Shown here piece by piece: positions 35,816-48,535 of a DNA stretch of 64,000 nt (position 1 is its first letter; each line of letters begins with the position of its first letter). Made by a program: the position numbers and the translations under genes. Below the pieces are notes generated by a model. The model ran no database searches and was not told the origin of the DNA. It worked only from the letters and a program-made list of their open reading frames with translations. The stretch lies in NCBI GenBank assembly GCA_010645155.1, contig CM021317.1, forward strand, positions 5,407,123 through 5,471,122. Direction: 5' to 3'. This stretch comes from Tigriopus japonicus (taxonomy: Eukaryota > Arthropoda > Copepoda > Harpacticoida > Harpacticidae).

Positions 35816-38800
35816 ATTAGCCTGAGAAGACTAAAAAGACCCAAAAGGGTGCAAGTCAATTGATGAAGTATGCTTGAAGCATGCATGTCTAAACACAAAA
35901 CATACCCCATATCCAACAATCTTACATGAACGTATTCAAGAAATTGCGTTGTCTTTTCAAACTTGAAAAGGGCCTTTTCCAAACCTTGTTTTAGGTCCTC
36001 CAACTTCTCATGCCTTCCCTTCCTGTAGGTAAGTGTTATTCCTTCTGAGCTTTAAATGTCAGACCAATAATGCAACTAGTAAAAGAAAAAATCACGTCAC
36101 TTACTCTTCTTATGCTCGACCATTGTTTTGACTGAGAATATGCCAGAATGAAGGGTTGTCGATATCAAGACCACTGTCGTGATGATGACTGTGAAATAAA
36201 AGCTAATCTCTCTTTAGACAGTCGGTGATGGCCAATCAATGAAGGCCAATATACCCATGTGGCTTTGACTTTCTGACGTATAACATGATCAGGGAAGTCA
36301 ATTCCGGACAAATTTCAATTTCATTCTACGAGCTTCAAAAGATTAGAGGGCAATGAAGGCCAATTAAATAAAATGTGAATGATGAAACTGATTGGTTTTG
36401 GTATTCCAAAAAAAAAAGAAATATAAAGCTTTAGGAGGGATCAAAATCTATTGAATAAAGATGATGAAGAAAATGTTTAGATTTACTTGAATTGATTACC
36501 AAAGCTTTTTGAATTGAAATATCGATGCCTTTAAAATAGTTTCGGTTATGTCCAAAAAACTTTGAAAATTTATAATTTTGTGTTCAGCCGATTTCCGATA
36601 CGGCGAAGCTTTCTTTCGGCTAAAACTTTCGGTTTCGGTAAGGAACCCGTTGGGTCCAACACTTATCTAAAGCTTACATGTATTTTCCGAACGAATAATT
36701 TCAATTGCGATATGTGAAATGATATGAGGTTTTAGTTTGTGACGATGATTCAAAAATAAAGTCTTTTTAATTATTGCTCTAACTAAAGTCATGTTTGTGT
36801 TGGTCAATTTTATTCAAGAGCAAAACATGTCTTTGAAGAGAAAGTTACACATAAACGTGATTTGAATATCCATCCCACCATGTCCAATTTTGGGCCTACT
36901 TCATACAGTTCCAAAATACAATCAAGAGGAGTCTTGAAAAAGCTGTAGCATCCCCTCTCTGGTTTCCAAGCTTTTCTTGAAGAGCCATCAATTCCTGAAA
37001 TTCCTTTTATTCCTGAGCTCGCGATACGACACCTTGGTAAACATTTGGCGAATGCGCTTTACTTGCCATGTAAAGCAAATGATGACATTCAAAAATTGGC
37101 ATTCCTCATCTAAAGCTCGTATTGCCAAAAAAGCCTTGTTTGATAGTCCTAAACTTGTACTTGAATTCGCATGAGTTGTTGTGCTCAAATTAATGGTACA
37201 GCCACTTGACCCAGTTCATCGTCGAAAGTACAATAGTACGTTTCAAACGTTTCAATCCTCGGCCAAAGCCCTATTCACCTACTGACAAGAAAGGGTTAGT
37301 CAACCGGCTGCATAACTCATCTCCAAAACTAACACTTACTCGAGTCTCATCTTTCCGTCAACGGAAAACGAAGGAACAATGTTAAAAACAGTCAAGTGTC
37401 TTATAATCAAAGGAAAGTGTACCTTCGCAATTAGTGCCATCAGAGGAAGTCTTTGAACCGTTCGATGACTCTGACCATTTTCCGGATTTGGCTGGAATTG
37501 CGGGGTATTCCAAAACGTTTGAGAGTCGAGGAATGACAAGTTCAACCAACCCTGATCGAAAAAGAAATCCTTTGAATGTGGTCGAGGTTGCGTGTCCTTA
37601 AACCACCTGTAAAGTACACAAACTTCAGCTTCGCATTCACTTCATCAACCAGTTACTCGTCCCAGACAGTCAGACGAGAATTGGACCTTGAGAGTTGGCT
37701 GCCATCGTCTAGGCCAATGCTGACAAGCAGCTTATGGATCTAAGAATAGCCCTGTTCAATTCATTTCAGTGGAAGATTCGCGTCAGAGAAGAGGTAGGCC
37801 TACTTGCGTAGCATTTGCGACGCTCCTCCTAGGCCTCTTGAAGCCACCTGAATGAAGCCAATGACGCAGTTCAGTGAACAAAGTGTGCTCCAGGATCTTG
37901 GTAAACAACATTAAAGGGCAGCCAAAGACTCGAGAGGGTTGGGGTTTTGTACTGCAAGATGTGAAAAAGGTTCGGCTCAAAATAACAAAGGTACATTTGC
38001 CCGCCAAGCTTGAATTTGTTTTATGACAGTTTGCGATTGCGTTAAAGACGTTCAGAATTGCAGTTGAAGATGGGGTGAATATGGATGTTGGAATTTTCTG
38101 GAAGCAACATTTATGGGATTGTCGAATTGCTGATTTGCTTGTAAAACTATGTTTAAAGACGCATTCCGACAGTGGGCTCAAATTACTAGTAGATATTCCC
38201 CTTCGATACAATCATCAAATGCGAAAAGGGGTTGCCCAGAACGTTTTTAGCACACCGAGCCAAAATGTCTGGTGAATATACCCACAAATGAGACAAAGTT
38301 CAGAGCTGCTAATTTTTGGTACAGTTTATGAATATTTATTACAAGATAATGGAAACGTTTCTACGTCTCAAGGTTTGTAACGCATAATGACAAAAGAATA
38401 CCTTGTTGAGCCTCCCAAGATAATTTTCTTATCAGCCCTCTAAGGATGATAGATGAAGGTCTGACATCTTTCTCATAATATTGAACATGAAATGGGATTT
38501 GTGGCATTGTCAATGTGTATTTTAAAGCCCCATTCGTATCCTGAAAAAGGCAAAAGACTCGTCATTTTTTCCACCGCTTGACTTCTAGACAACTGACATT
38601 GGCTGAAATTGAAGCCTAATCCCTCGATCGTTCTAGCATCCCAAATAGGCGTTGTTATGGATGCGGAACGAAGCAACGGATATTCTATGTACTTGTGTTT
38701 TCAATGAGCTTGTCAGTCACTTTCCGCTGTGATCAACTTGGTAACTCAGGCCATGGATAAACATCATTTCAGTGTTGCTAGGGTAGCGATTACAAAGGTT

Positions 38801-39380
38801 TGTCACGGGCCTCAATTTCCCTTCAACCTTGCTGGTTATGAATTCAGAACAGATAAAAATCATAAATAAAATAGTTGAAAAGGAGCTCACTTACGTCATA
38901 GAAAACCACTCTTGTCACCCTCGAGTTTCCTTTTCTAGTGTGTTGAACCATTGGGTAATGTATGAATGAGAGATTTGATTCAATCCGCCGATTGAGCTTG
39001 GGTTAAAAAAGTGCTTGTGAAGTTAATGATCTCTTGATAAGGAGTTTTGTGGAGCGTAACTTAAAGGCCCGACAATGGACCTTCATTCAGGCACTTCCGA
39101 GGGCTTGTCTATTTGAGGTCTGTTGAACTTATATTCAGGGTTTGTGGCCGTGATCGTATAACATACGCTTAAATTTGAGAAAGGTGCAGTTTCAATTCGA
39201 AAAAAGAAAAAATAATAATAAATCAAACACAAAAGGATATATTTTTATACATTGGACTGAGTACTTCTTTGCACGATGTGTGAATAATGCAAAAGAAAGA
39301 GATAAGAGTGAGAGCTTAAATGTAAGGAAAAAACAGCTTTTTGATTCGATTGGAGGGGAGGAGAGGTTAAGAAAGACAAT
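35816..39380. other. Intergenic, one possible minus-strand coiled-coil exon
   Basis: Complement 35926-36022 is framed by CTACAG and GTAAGA and encodes RKGRHEKLEDLKQGLEKAL..FEKTTQFLEYVH, a charged helical segment. No partner exons are recognised. A segment of about 50 bases at 35350-35400 recurs, diverged, at 36148-36193. The rest is A+T-rich, with an ACCGAAA/TTTCGG patch near 36590-36650. Confidence 0.3.
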
Positions 39381-39545
39381 TACAAAGAAATCTCGATTTT
39401 ACGATAAATCTCGACTTAACAACAATTTTTGGGGTTACAGACTTTGTACGACTTTTCCGACAGCGACTCAATTTAACGATAAATTTCGATTTAACGATAT
39501 ATTTTGGGGTGACGGACAATATCGTAAAATCGAGATTTCTCTGTA
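39381..39545. mobile_element. Tc1/mariner-like MITE (165 bp)
   Basis: Inverted termini TACA(A/G)AGAAATCTCGATT followed by TTACGATA at both ends, bounded by TA. The interior repeats CTCGACTTAAC/TTTCGATTTAACGATA motifs in tandem. There is no coding capacity. It is distinct in sequence from the 27-kb TA element. Confidence 0.85.
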
Positions 39546-41106
39546 TTTGAATTATATAAAGATGATTTTAAGCTAATAATTAAAATTTTGTTGAGAGTAA
39601 TTGAAATTTTCTCACTCAATCAACCAAAAGGCCAGATATCTAATTTTTTGATATAAAGAAATCGTCTGATTTTCAGTCCTCTCGGACATTGGTAGGAAAG
39701 TTCATATCTCTTTGAAACGAGCAAAAATTGAACGAGTTATCCCTAAAGAAAACAAAATGGCACGATTTTCCTTATTGCAACTTATGGTGCCGCTAAGAGC
39801 AAAAATCTAAACCCTGACTTTTGATTGGGTAATGAACCAAAATTGGGTATCGGTGTTTTCAGAAGGTTCGAGGGTTAAAAGGAAAGCCCCAGAAAAAGTG
39901 CGTTACTGGGGATATTGCAAAAAAAAAGATAATGCATGTTCATTACCACAACGTCCCTAAAACTTGAAAGTCTTGAATTATTTTATACATTTTAAATATT
40001 CTTTCTTCAACCTCATTGGAATCCAAAAGAGACCCGAATCTGAAGTGAAACCAAAAAAAAATCAAAATCGTACTATTCGATTAATTGTGCTTTAGTTTGT
40101 GCAACATAACCTAAGGAATCACAAAAAAGAAGCGCAATTCATTCTTACTTAAAATGGTTCTCGTTTGGTTTAGAAAGATAATAGAAAATGACTTGGGTTG
40201 ACGTTATGGGTTTTTGTGTGCTAAAAATGAGGTAACTTTGGAGATACATAACTTAAGTCCACCCACGTTTCAGAATTCTAATCTCCATGAAAACCAAATT
40301 ATTCACTTTTCCAAGCCAAAAAAGGCCAAATGGAAAGGGATAATCCGCTTGTTGTGTTTCTACGTGTATTCTTAAACTGCACGCTTTGTTTTCTAGTCTT
40401 CATTACGACCTGACAAAGCACTGATATTTTATGGCAAATTTGAATGTCAAGTGCCTTTACGTCAGTGAAGAAAGCTGCATTTTGTAAGACATTCATTCAT
40501 TTTCTCAAGTTTGACAATCTGCTGAAACGAAAACCAGTTTCCAGAAAAAATGCTCAAGTTTCTAATTCAACCTGGTTTCTAAATAATCAAACATTAAATC
40601 ACATGGTTGTTAAGGAAAGTTCCATCTGTTACCGACTAAGTGGAGTGTTCCAAGAAAATGGAGTCTCACATGAGTTTATTAAACGCCGAGTCAATCTTGT
40701 TAAAAAATAACACTTCGTTCATGTACTGCAGTCCGTAAATCCCTTGCCAAAACCATTCAAAACCGGACTGGTTTTCAGATTGTCCCGGAAGCCCACTTCA
40801 ATCTGGGATATCTATCCATTTGGCTCGTACGGTTAGAGTTAGACCGTGTGTTGCACAAGTTGATCATTCAATAACATTCATTCTGATCCGACGACTTCAT
40901 GCATGGTACCAAAATAACTGCTTGGCTTGCCTCGCGAACGAATTCAGGATAGGAGCTCCAGAGACCTTAACAACTGTTCAAGGGGCTAGACTTATCGAGC
41001 TGAGACAACAAACATCAGCATCAAACGGGTGAAAAACACATGGATATCACATCTAGTTATATTTGCAGCTTGAAAGGAGGAAAATGAAAGAAGCATAAAC
41101 TGGGAT
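39546..41106. other. Intergenic, no gene recognised
   Basis: A+T-rich. The short frames at 40.4-41.0 kb lack family features. Confidence 0.45.
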
Positions 41107-41115
41107 ATTCTTAGG

Positions 41116-41900
41116 GGTGTCCTATAACTTTAGAGCGAATCAAATGACCGACAATCAAAATAGAGCGGTTTTTTGATCGACATATGAAATTAGCGCGGAA
41201 ATCAAAAGAGAGCCGATATGTTTGATCGAACATCAAATTACCACCGACATTAATCAACGCAATCAAACTTGGACATGCTTTATCACACTTGTTTTGCAAG
41301 GCTTCATGCATTCATGCAATATTGGTCACAAAAATTGTATTCAAACATAGCCATGGCTTGGACGACGCCATGTTCTTGACAAGCTCTCTTTGTAAATGAT
41401 TCAATTTCTTACAGAAAAAATCAGTTTCAAGAAGTGAAGGTGGGCATTCAGTAAATCAGCAGTCAGCAGTCCGGGGAGAACTATTCCTGCAAAAAATATT
41501 TTCTTCAAGTCAATGACTTACTGTACAACTATTGCTTGCTTTAAAGAGAAAAATCCACTTGAATATTTGTAAGAAGAACTCAAACACCAAAATGGTAGAT
41601 AAAAGAGTGTATGGACGAGACATGTGACAAATGATGGTAAGTATATAAAAGGGTTAAAATGACATTGAGAGGATAAAATCATATAAATAAATGGTGCTTG
41701 TAAAAGTTTATCGTTATTTTACACTCTAAGACAAAAATATTTATCATTTTCATCACATTTACTCTAATATCATTGTGGATCACTTGTACTGGCTCTCTTT
41801 TTTTCTCTCTTTTGATTTCTGCGCTCATTTGATACGCGATCAAAAAACCGCTCTATTTTGATTGTCGGTCATTTGATCCACTCTAATTTGATGTAGCACC
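41116..41900. mobile_element. 785-bp TIR element with 9-bp target duplication (Mutator- or Merlin-like, non-autonomous)
   Basis: The termini are long imperfect inverted repeats. A block reading GATCAAATGACCGACAATC (left: GAATCAAATG...) and AAAATAGAGCGGTTTTTTGA lies about 30 bases in from both ends, followed by GCGC(G/A)GAAATCAAAAGAGAG. The flanks are a perfect ATTCTTAGG direct repeat (41107-41115 and 41901-41909). A 9-bp duplication suits Mutator-like elements, and 8 bp with GG ends would suit Merlin. The interior is A+T-rich with no transposase, so it must have been moved in trans. Confidence 0.85.
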
Positions 41901-41909
41901 ATTCTTAGG

Positions 41910-43663
41910 TCCTTTTCAATGGTAGACCAATTATTTTGGACGAGGACGAATTGCGATTGAGTATATTAGAAGTTGCTTTGGACATGTGATGTGGGCTTAG
42001 AGGAAGATGGAGATGAATGATCTTTGATTTTGGTTAATAGATGTGAGATATATATTATAGCATATAATTCAATAGAAGATCTGAGGAATGATCATGAATC
42101 CTAGTCAAGAAATCCTATTATTTTTGTCCACATGAATAGAGGAGGAAGCACTTGAATCACTTGAATCCTTCTATTGTGTGTAACTTTTATCCATATTTAT
42201 TATAAAATATATACATAATAAATTTTATTTATTCATCAATGACCACTCAAATGGGCAAAACGGATTATCGTAGAATTACATATTAGAAATGCTTACACCC
42301 ATGGTTGCGCATTGATTATATCAATACCGTTCAGGCATCACCTAGGGATCGTAATTGCAAATTGTAATATTTTCATTCATTATCAAAGAGGGATTGACAT
42401 TTAAAGAAATAACACCTATTGTTTTTAACCTCCTGAGAAAAATCCTTCATTAACGCTAGCTTCATACTCAAAGCTCATGAAGCGTGCATACGTGTACTAT
42501 AAAAGCCTGATCAAATAGGTGGTGCTGTAGCCTGATTTCAGTAGTCCCTTGAGGTTGACCAATGAAATTTCCCTTCGATTATGTGACTGTTCCAAAATGA
42601 CTCGCCAGTCAAGTGAGTTTTCGAAATAACAAATGACCCTTCGCTCAAGTTAAGATCCCAACGAGATGACCCTTTGGCCAAATGAGCTTCAATAAAGTGA
42701 ATTTCGACAAATTAAAGTGAATCCACTACGTATTTATGGTTAGACAAAAAGAGTGAACACGTGCTGTGTTCCAACATTGCGAAATAGAGTACGCATGGAA
42801 ATTGCTAGATTCTGAAATGTTGGACAGCGTTTGCAAATTCTTCAGTTTCACAATGTCAGAGATACTTGATTCCAGAATAAACTTGAGCAATGACTCTTGC
42901 AACGATCTCAATATCCGACGACTATTGCGTTTGAAGGACATGTTTCTGCCAATTCAGAGATTTACCCTCAGAGACAAAAGGAAATGCGTGAATATTAATT
43001 TCTGGAAACAACGAACCAAGGACTGTAAGCATACAGGTGGAGGTCTAAGTTAAATTGGCCAGACGGCTGGGACTTAAGAGTTGTGCAATTTCAATTATTA
43101 CATCAAAATACTTTATCATTTCACCTGACATTTTAAAAGAAGAAGCATTTCTTTCCTCAATAAATAGGTTTTTCATAGTTATAATCAATTAAGGTAGTAT
43201 GTAAGTTGTAAGGCCCTACAGATGTTTTGCAAGTGCTAAGAGATGACCCTTTTTCATGACCCCTTTCAACCATTTGCTTCAACGACTTGAATGTATTAAC
43301 ATGTCTTCATTAGTGGTCGTTTTCCTGTCCTCGATTTTAAAATAAAAATGACTCACCTAGTACGTATTTTCTAGTTCTACGGTGAGGTTTTGCTATAAAA
43401 AGGAGGGAGCAAAAGGGCAGAAACGTACTAAATATTTAAAAATATACAAGCATGCTTGAAGTGTGCTTCTACGTACGTATGCTATGCACACATACATAAG
43501 CTTATTGCTCCATTTAGGGTACCCTACAAAAGCTCATGGGAAAGAAGTGTTATCAGAACATTAATTCAAGGATGGCTCAAGCCAAGGTCATAGAATTAAA
43601 GGTATGGGCATTAGCACCACTTACTGCTGGCTGCCTGAGGTGACGTTTTACGGGGATTTCGAT
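41910..43663. other. Intergenic, no gene recognised
   Basis: A+T-rich. A frame of about 95 codons at 42766-43053 has no recognisable domain. Nothing else is supported. Confidence 0.45.
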
Positions 43664-44147
43664 TAGGGTTGTAGTCGAGTCTTAAAAAGCCGGCTCGAGT
43701 TCAGAGTTGAATTTGAATGCAAGGCCTTCTGAGTGGGTAGGAGGACGGTCTGTGGACCTTAAGACGTCATTTCTGGTACGTGAGAAGCGAATACTGCTTT
43801 TTGACACGTGAAATCTTTAGAGTACATATTTCCTCCAATACAATTTCAGACAATAAATTGTTAAGATGATCAAAAAACTGAAAAGAAAATAAGTACATGA
43901 ATTCTGGAAGTCTAACAATAAACAGATCTCTCGTTTTGTCTTTTATGCAGTTATTTTTTGCGAAGAACATATAAACACATAGCTATTTTTTCATGTAGTT
44001 GAGCAGTGCTCGGATTTTTCTTAGATTTCTACTTCGTTGCCAATTGACTTACAAATTTTTGCTTCAGCGCCAAAATTGGGGCCAAAACTAAGTGGCGTCT
44101 TGATTGACTCGAGTTGACCGAGTCTTAACAATGACTCGTACATCCCT
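43664..44147. mobile_element. Putative hAT-like non-autonomous element
   Basis: Left end TAGGGTTGTAGTCGAGTC and right end, read in reverse, AGGGATGTACGAGTC, with further inverted GACTCGAGTT/GACTCGGTCAACTCG blocks just inside both ends. This resembles hAT termini. No clear target duplication remains, and the interior lacks transposase coding. Confidence 0.5.
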
Positions 44148-44246
44148 TGTTGCATTAACCGGTTTTTTACTCCCCGTGATGACGTTGCCATTGACCCACT
44201 TTTTCTAATGCCCTAACCTTCTTTTTAAAACATTGGCAAATCAAGC

Positions 44247-44379
44247 CAGGATTACTTTCAAAATACACACTAGGTCCGATTAGTACAATGGAAATTCAAC
44301 GGAACATTATATTTGTTGCAAAAACCTCACATTTTAGTACAGTGATCGGACCTAGTGTGTATTTTTGAAATCCGTCCTG
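44247..44379. mobile_element. Small MITE with 34-bp inverted ends (133 bp)
   Basis: Ends pair as CAGGA...TTTCAAAATACACACTAG followed by GTCCGAT. The interior is about 60 bases. No matching target duplication was found. The superfamily is unassigned, although the CAGG start would fit hAT. Confidence 0.7.
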
Positions 44380-47300
44380 AAGTACAGTGGTTCCTGATTA
44401 ACTACAGTGGCTTTAAATAATGCTATTTAAAATATATAAATAATATAAATAAATTAAGCCTTCAAGCTTAAAAAATGCTAAACATTCCAGGAAGTGTTAG
44501 AGAAAATAATCAACAAGTAGGAGCCTTCGGTCAAATCTTATTTTGTGATCCAATGACTGGATTTATCCTTGATGCAATGATCTATATAAATAGATTGCAA
44601 AATAGAATTTCGTTTCAACTCGAACTTCCTGATTGACAATAGCAATAACAGCGACAAACAATTGAAGCTTCGAAAAAGCCAAACAACGTGACCGCGAAGA
44701 CGCTTCTTTCACATGAGCTTCTTTAGGTTACCCCGCCATTTTTCGTTCACACCACGCAAATCAAGATTATTACTTTAGTTTCACTCTATGAGGGCAAATG
44801 TAGATAAATTCAGATCAAATATGTTGCCAAAATGGCTAAACAATCAAACTTTATAAATAGTCAAAAAATAGCTGTTTTGATTTTGTTGAATCCTGGTCGC
44901 AAGGAGGCAAGCATTTTCTTCTGTCCAACTGCTATTAAACAACTTGTTGTATTTTTACACCAGACATTAAAGTATTAGGTGAAAGCTGTCCAGATTTGAT
45001 TAGGACCCGTTTGCAAAATCAAGATTTCAAAGACTAATAGTATTCAACTATCTTTTTGGGTCAGAAAATAGCTACAAATATTCGTTACTGATTGGATTAG
45101 GTCAAAAAATATGCAGACATGAAAGATCGAAATGTAATCCATCAATTGAACAATCGACAATAATGATTCTCCAACCCCCAATTTTTCAATTGAGCCTTGT
45201 TTTGCAATTCCAATCTCTCATGGCAACGCAATTCATATCGTACTTACTCTCTTCAAACTCAGTTCCGTTTAGTGGTTGAGATTCGTCCGATGAAGATCGC
45301 TTTTGTGGGATTTCGGAAAGGCCAGTTCCAAGTAAACAACACCACATTCTCGTCATTTCTATTTTGGGCTTGGGCATAAGGCGAAACAGTCTAGTACCTA
45401 CACGTACCTTAGTGCTTAAAAGCTTTGTCCAACGCTCTGAAAAGAAGGGTTGACTAGCAAAGCTGAACCAATGGAGATCCAACACGTACTTTGGGTAAAC
45501 AATATTTACCCGAATGTCCTTGATCAATTTGGACCCGTCAGAACAGAAGCCTTTCAAGATGAGAGCTCTTTTCAAGGTTATTTTTTTCAGTCGCAACCAA
45601 GACCATTCTTCCTCCACCTCCGCATATACTGTGGAAGATCCGAGAAACCATCTAGAAATTGCGTCTGACCTTAAGTTTTCCTGACAAAAGCATGTTCTGA
45701 GGGATTTGGAGCCACATGGATAAAAAAGCCATGTGATCTTCCAACATCTGTCGAAATGTTAAATAATTCAATCGGTTTCTCTTGGGTTCATAACTGTACA
45801 GTACATTGTAGTACGAGATGACGGATGTTTAGATTAGTTCAATGTTTGCAGTGAAGGGCTTGTCAATAAAGAAATGGGGGTCAAAAGATTAACTTTGAGA
45901 GAGAATTGTCCTTCACGCGTAACGCACGAAAAGTGCTGGTTTGACTCGATGGAGTCTCAATGACATCGCTAGGGAAGAAATTCTAGTCTGGATTTTTGCT
46001 GTGAATCATTAAGTTACAATGTAAAATATTGTTTTTTCTTGATGCACATAGACCAGTTTGGTAGCTCAGTAGAACATATTTTCCGTTAGTATTGGAATGA
46101 GATTTCCAGTGTTTTTAACGAGTATTTAATGCTTCCACGGACGTCGGAAATTTGTAGCAATAACAGTGTTATGCAAGACAAAAATGGACACCATAGTAAT
46201 TCGGGACTGATATTTAGGATGTTTGGGAACCAAATATTGCATATCTATCTTTTTAACGAAGAAAAAGAAGTGCTCCCATTTACTGGAAATTGTTGGAAGA
46301 CAGCCCAATACAATCACAATATTGGCAAAAAGAGTTTGTAATTGGCTTTTTAATTATGGAACCACTTCAAAACTGCTGCTTTCAAAACCATGAATCAATT
46401 TCAAATAATCTCACATGGCGTAGATTGATAGGCTGATTTTGAAAAAAAAAGGTTTTTTTTTAAACTTACCAATCTACGTTAAAATAGCGGCCTTTCATAT
46501 TTCTGTTCTTTTGAAAAATGGTTCTCACAGCAAACACAAACAAACGTTTCCAGTTTTCCATGGAACAAAATCATGCCTTCATCTTAAATCGGAAATTGGC
46601 AATAAAAGTGAAAGTTGTTCCTTGTCGGGAGAACTTATTCGTCATACTTTTCCAGTCAAAGACATAAACAATCGGGTTCTCAAACAAGTCGCCAATGTAG
46701 ACGAAACTAGATTTTTTCTCTCTTGGGATTGACGTCACTGGTGGCAACTGGAAAAGTGACTGGATCCAAAGGACATTGCGTTCGTTTTAGGTGCGATTTT
46801 ATGGTCTTAATGAGTAATTGCCAGACACATGTCTTAATAACTCCAACGCATTACGTATATGTCAAAGAACGTTGTAATTATGCTTTTAAATGGCGGCAAC
46901 ACATCAAAATTAGAGGACAAGGACACGATAAATACCACAAACAATACAATGCACCCTTCTTGCACGCCATGTTTTTCGTTTGAAATGGTTTCGAATTGAG
47001 TGTGCTGTTGTGGCCTTGTCGTGATGCCCATAAAAATAAAATTACGGGCAAGAAACAAAATGCCAGGGTCAAGGCTAAATGCTCCCATTGAAACTTAAGC
47101 TCGCTTGTGGATTCCTTTTAGTGGGAGTTGGTGCACTTTGAACAGGGCACACATTTGGAACAGACATGCAAGGCCATCTAAAGCCAAGCCATTATTAGAA
47201 TACTTAGGAGTTTAAGGTCCCTTAATGGTCGGATTGGTCAAAAGTTCCGAGTGAGTGGGCAATGAAAGAGCAGTCTTTTCCTTCCTTATGTTGCTGTATG

Positions 47301-47765
47301 ACTAAACATATGGAATTTCCACATGACTGAGAACGGCCCTTTGGGATCGACGTATGAAAAATGGCCTTCGTTCAGAATCTTGCCGAGAGCTATGTACTAC
47401 GTACACTAGAGCTGCGGTGTAAATAAGAGTGTCATCAACTGAAAGAGATTGCTCTAGATTTTTCTTGTTTCGTGTGGTTCTTGCGGATATTGGTCAGGTC
47501 AACACTTCCAAAAAAGTAACGATGAAGGCATATTTATTAAAAGACTTGAAAATAGAACCTTCGTTGTATAGTAATGAAATCACAAGCACTTGTTTTGATT
47601 CTGAGATACTTAAAATTCGGTCTTGTTCATTGTGCCACAAACAAACACAAAATATTTGCTATCTTATTTAAATTATGTAAATAATATCAAAGTAAACAAA
47701 ACTTTTCCTTAACACTGTTAAGGTCGTTGTAACACAAATGACACGATTTTTTTGACCAAATTGGA
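44380..47765. other. Intergenic, one uncertain minus-strand coding candidate
   Basis: Complement 45186-45617 is a 143-codon open frame without known motifs. Donor-like GTACGTG and GTAAGTACG sites occur on that strand near 45406 and 45241, so part of it could be an exon, but no acceptors or family similarity support a model. The rest is A+T-rich and empty. Confidence 0.3.
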
Positions 47766-48535
47766 GTAGGGCTCAGAAAAAGTTGCAGAATGCAAGTTGC
47801 ACCGAAAATTGCAACTTTTGGCGATTTTAGTCAAATTTTGCAACTTACCGATTTTTTTCGCGACAAATAGCAACTTTTGGTGGTTTTTTTTTTGTCTCAG
47901 ATCATGTAGGAAATTGTTTCCACAGTAGTGTTGTGTTTCGAACCAGGAGTGCTGCCAGTTTTGACTCGGAAGTTCATCGCTGTTAAAAAGGGCAAGTTGT
48001 TTTGAACTTTTTGAAAAGACCTAAACAGAGACCAATTTGGCAACACTCGTTCGATTTCGAGTTCCATCGATAGGTATAAAAATAGATTTCGAGTTGGCAG
48101 TGCTGCCATATTTTATGGCAGATAAAGTCTATTGCCTGTTGAAAAGTTTAGTTGTGGTCAGATTTTACTCTAAAAACCAAAATGGCAAAACTCTGCCAAA
48201 AATCCAACTCAAAACACATCAGTATTCCACACTCACTTTTACGAAACCTTTTCAAACAAGTATTTTTTAAATTTTAGAATAATTTAGATAAGGCAAAACT
48301 GATCTAAAGGAAGCCAAAGATTAAAGAAAAGACAATCTTAAGACTACAAACTTTCCCCCAGAACAGAGACACACATTTGGCCAAATGTAACATTTTTAAT
48401 TTAAAAAGTGACATTTTTAGGCCAGAAAATAACCATGTTTAGCAACTATCGACGAATTGAGTGCAAGTTTAAACATAATTGATGCAACTAAAAAGTGCAA
48501 CTTTAAGCAAAAAACAGCAACTTTATCCGCCCTAG
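47766..48535. repeat. Composite repeat: AGTTGC-rich inverted ends around dimeric repeat copy 2
   Basis: The outer ends form a short inverted repeat (TAGGGC..A.AAAGTTGC at the left, its complement GCAACTTTATCCGCCCTA at the right), with more GCAACTTTT motifs inside. Between them, 47945-48225 is a second copy of the dimeric satellite-like repeat at 18109-18415, in the same direction. No target duplication could be defined. Confidence 0.5.

Noticed and set aside
45186..45617. 143-codon minus-strand frame with donor-like sites
   Set aside because: No family similarity and no matching acceptors; kept only as a note in the intergenic entry.
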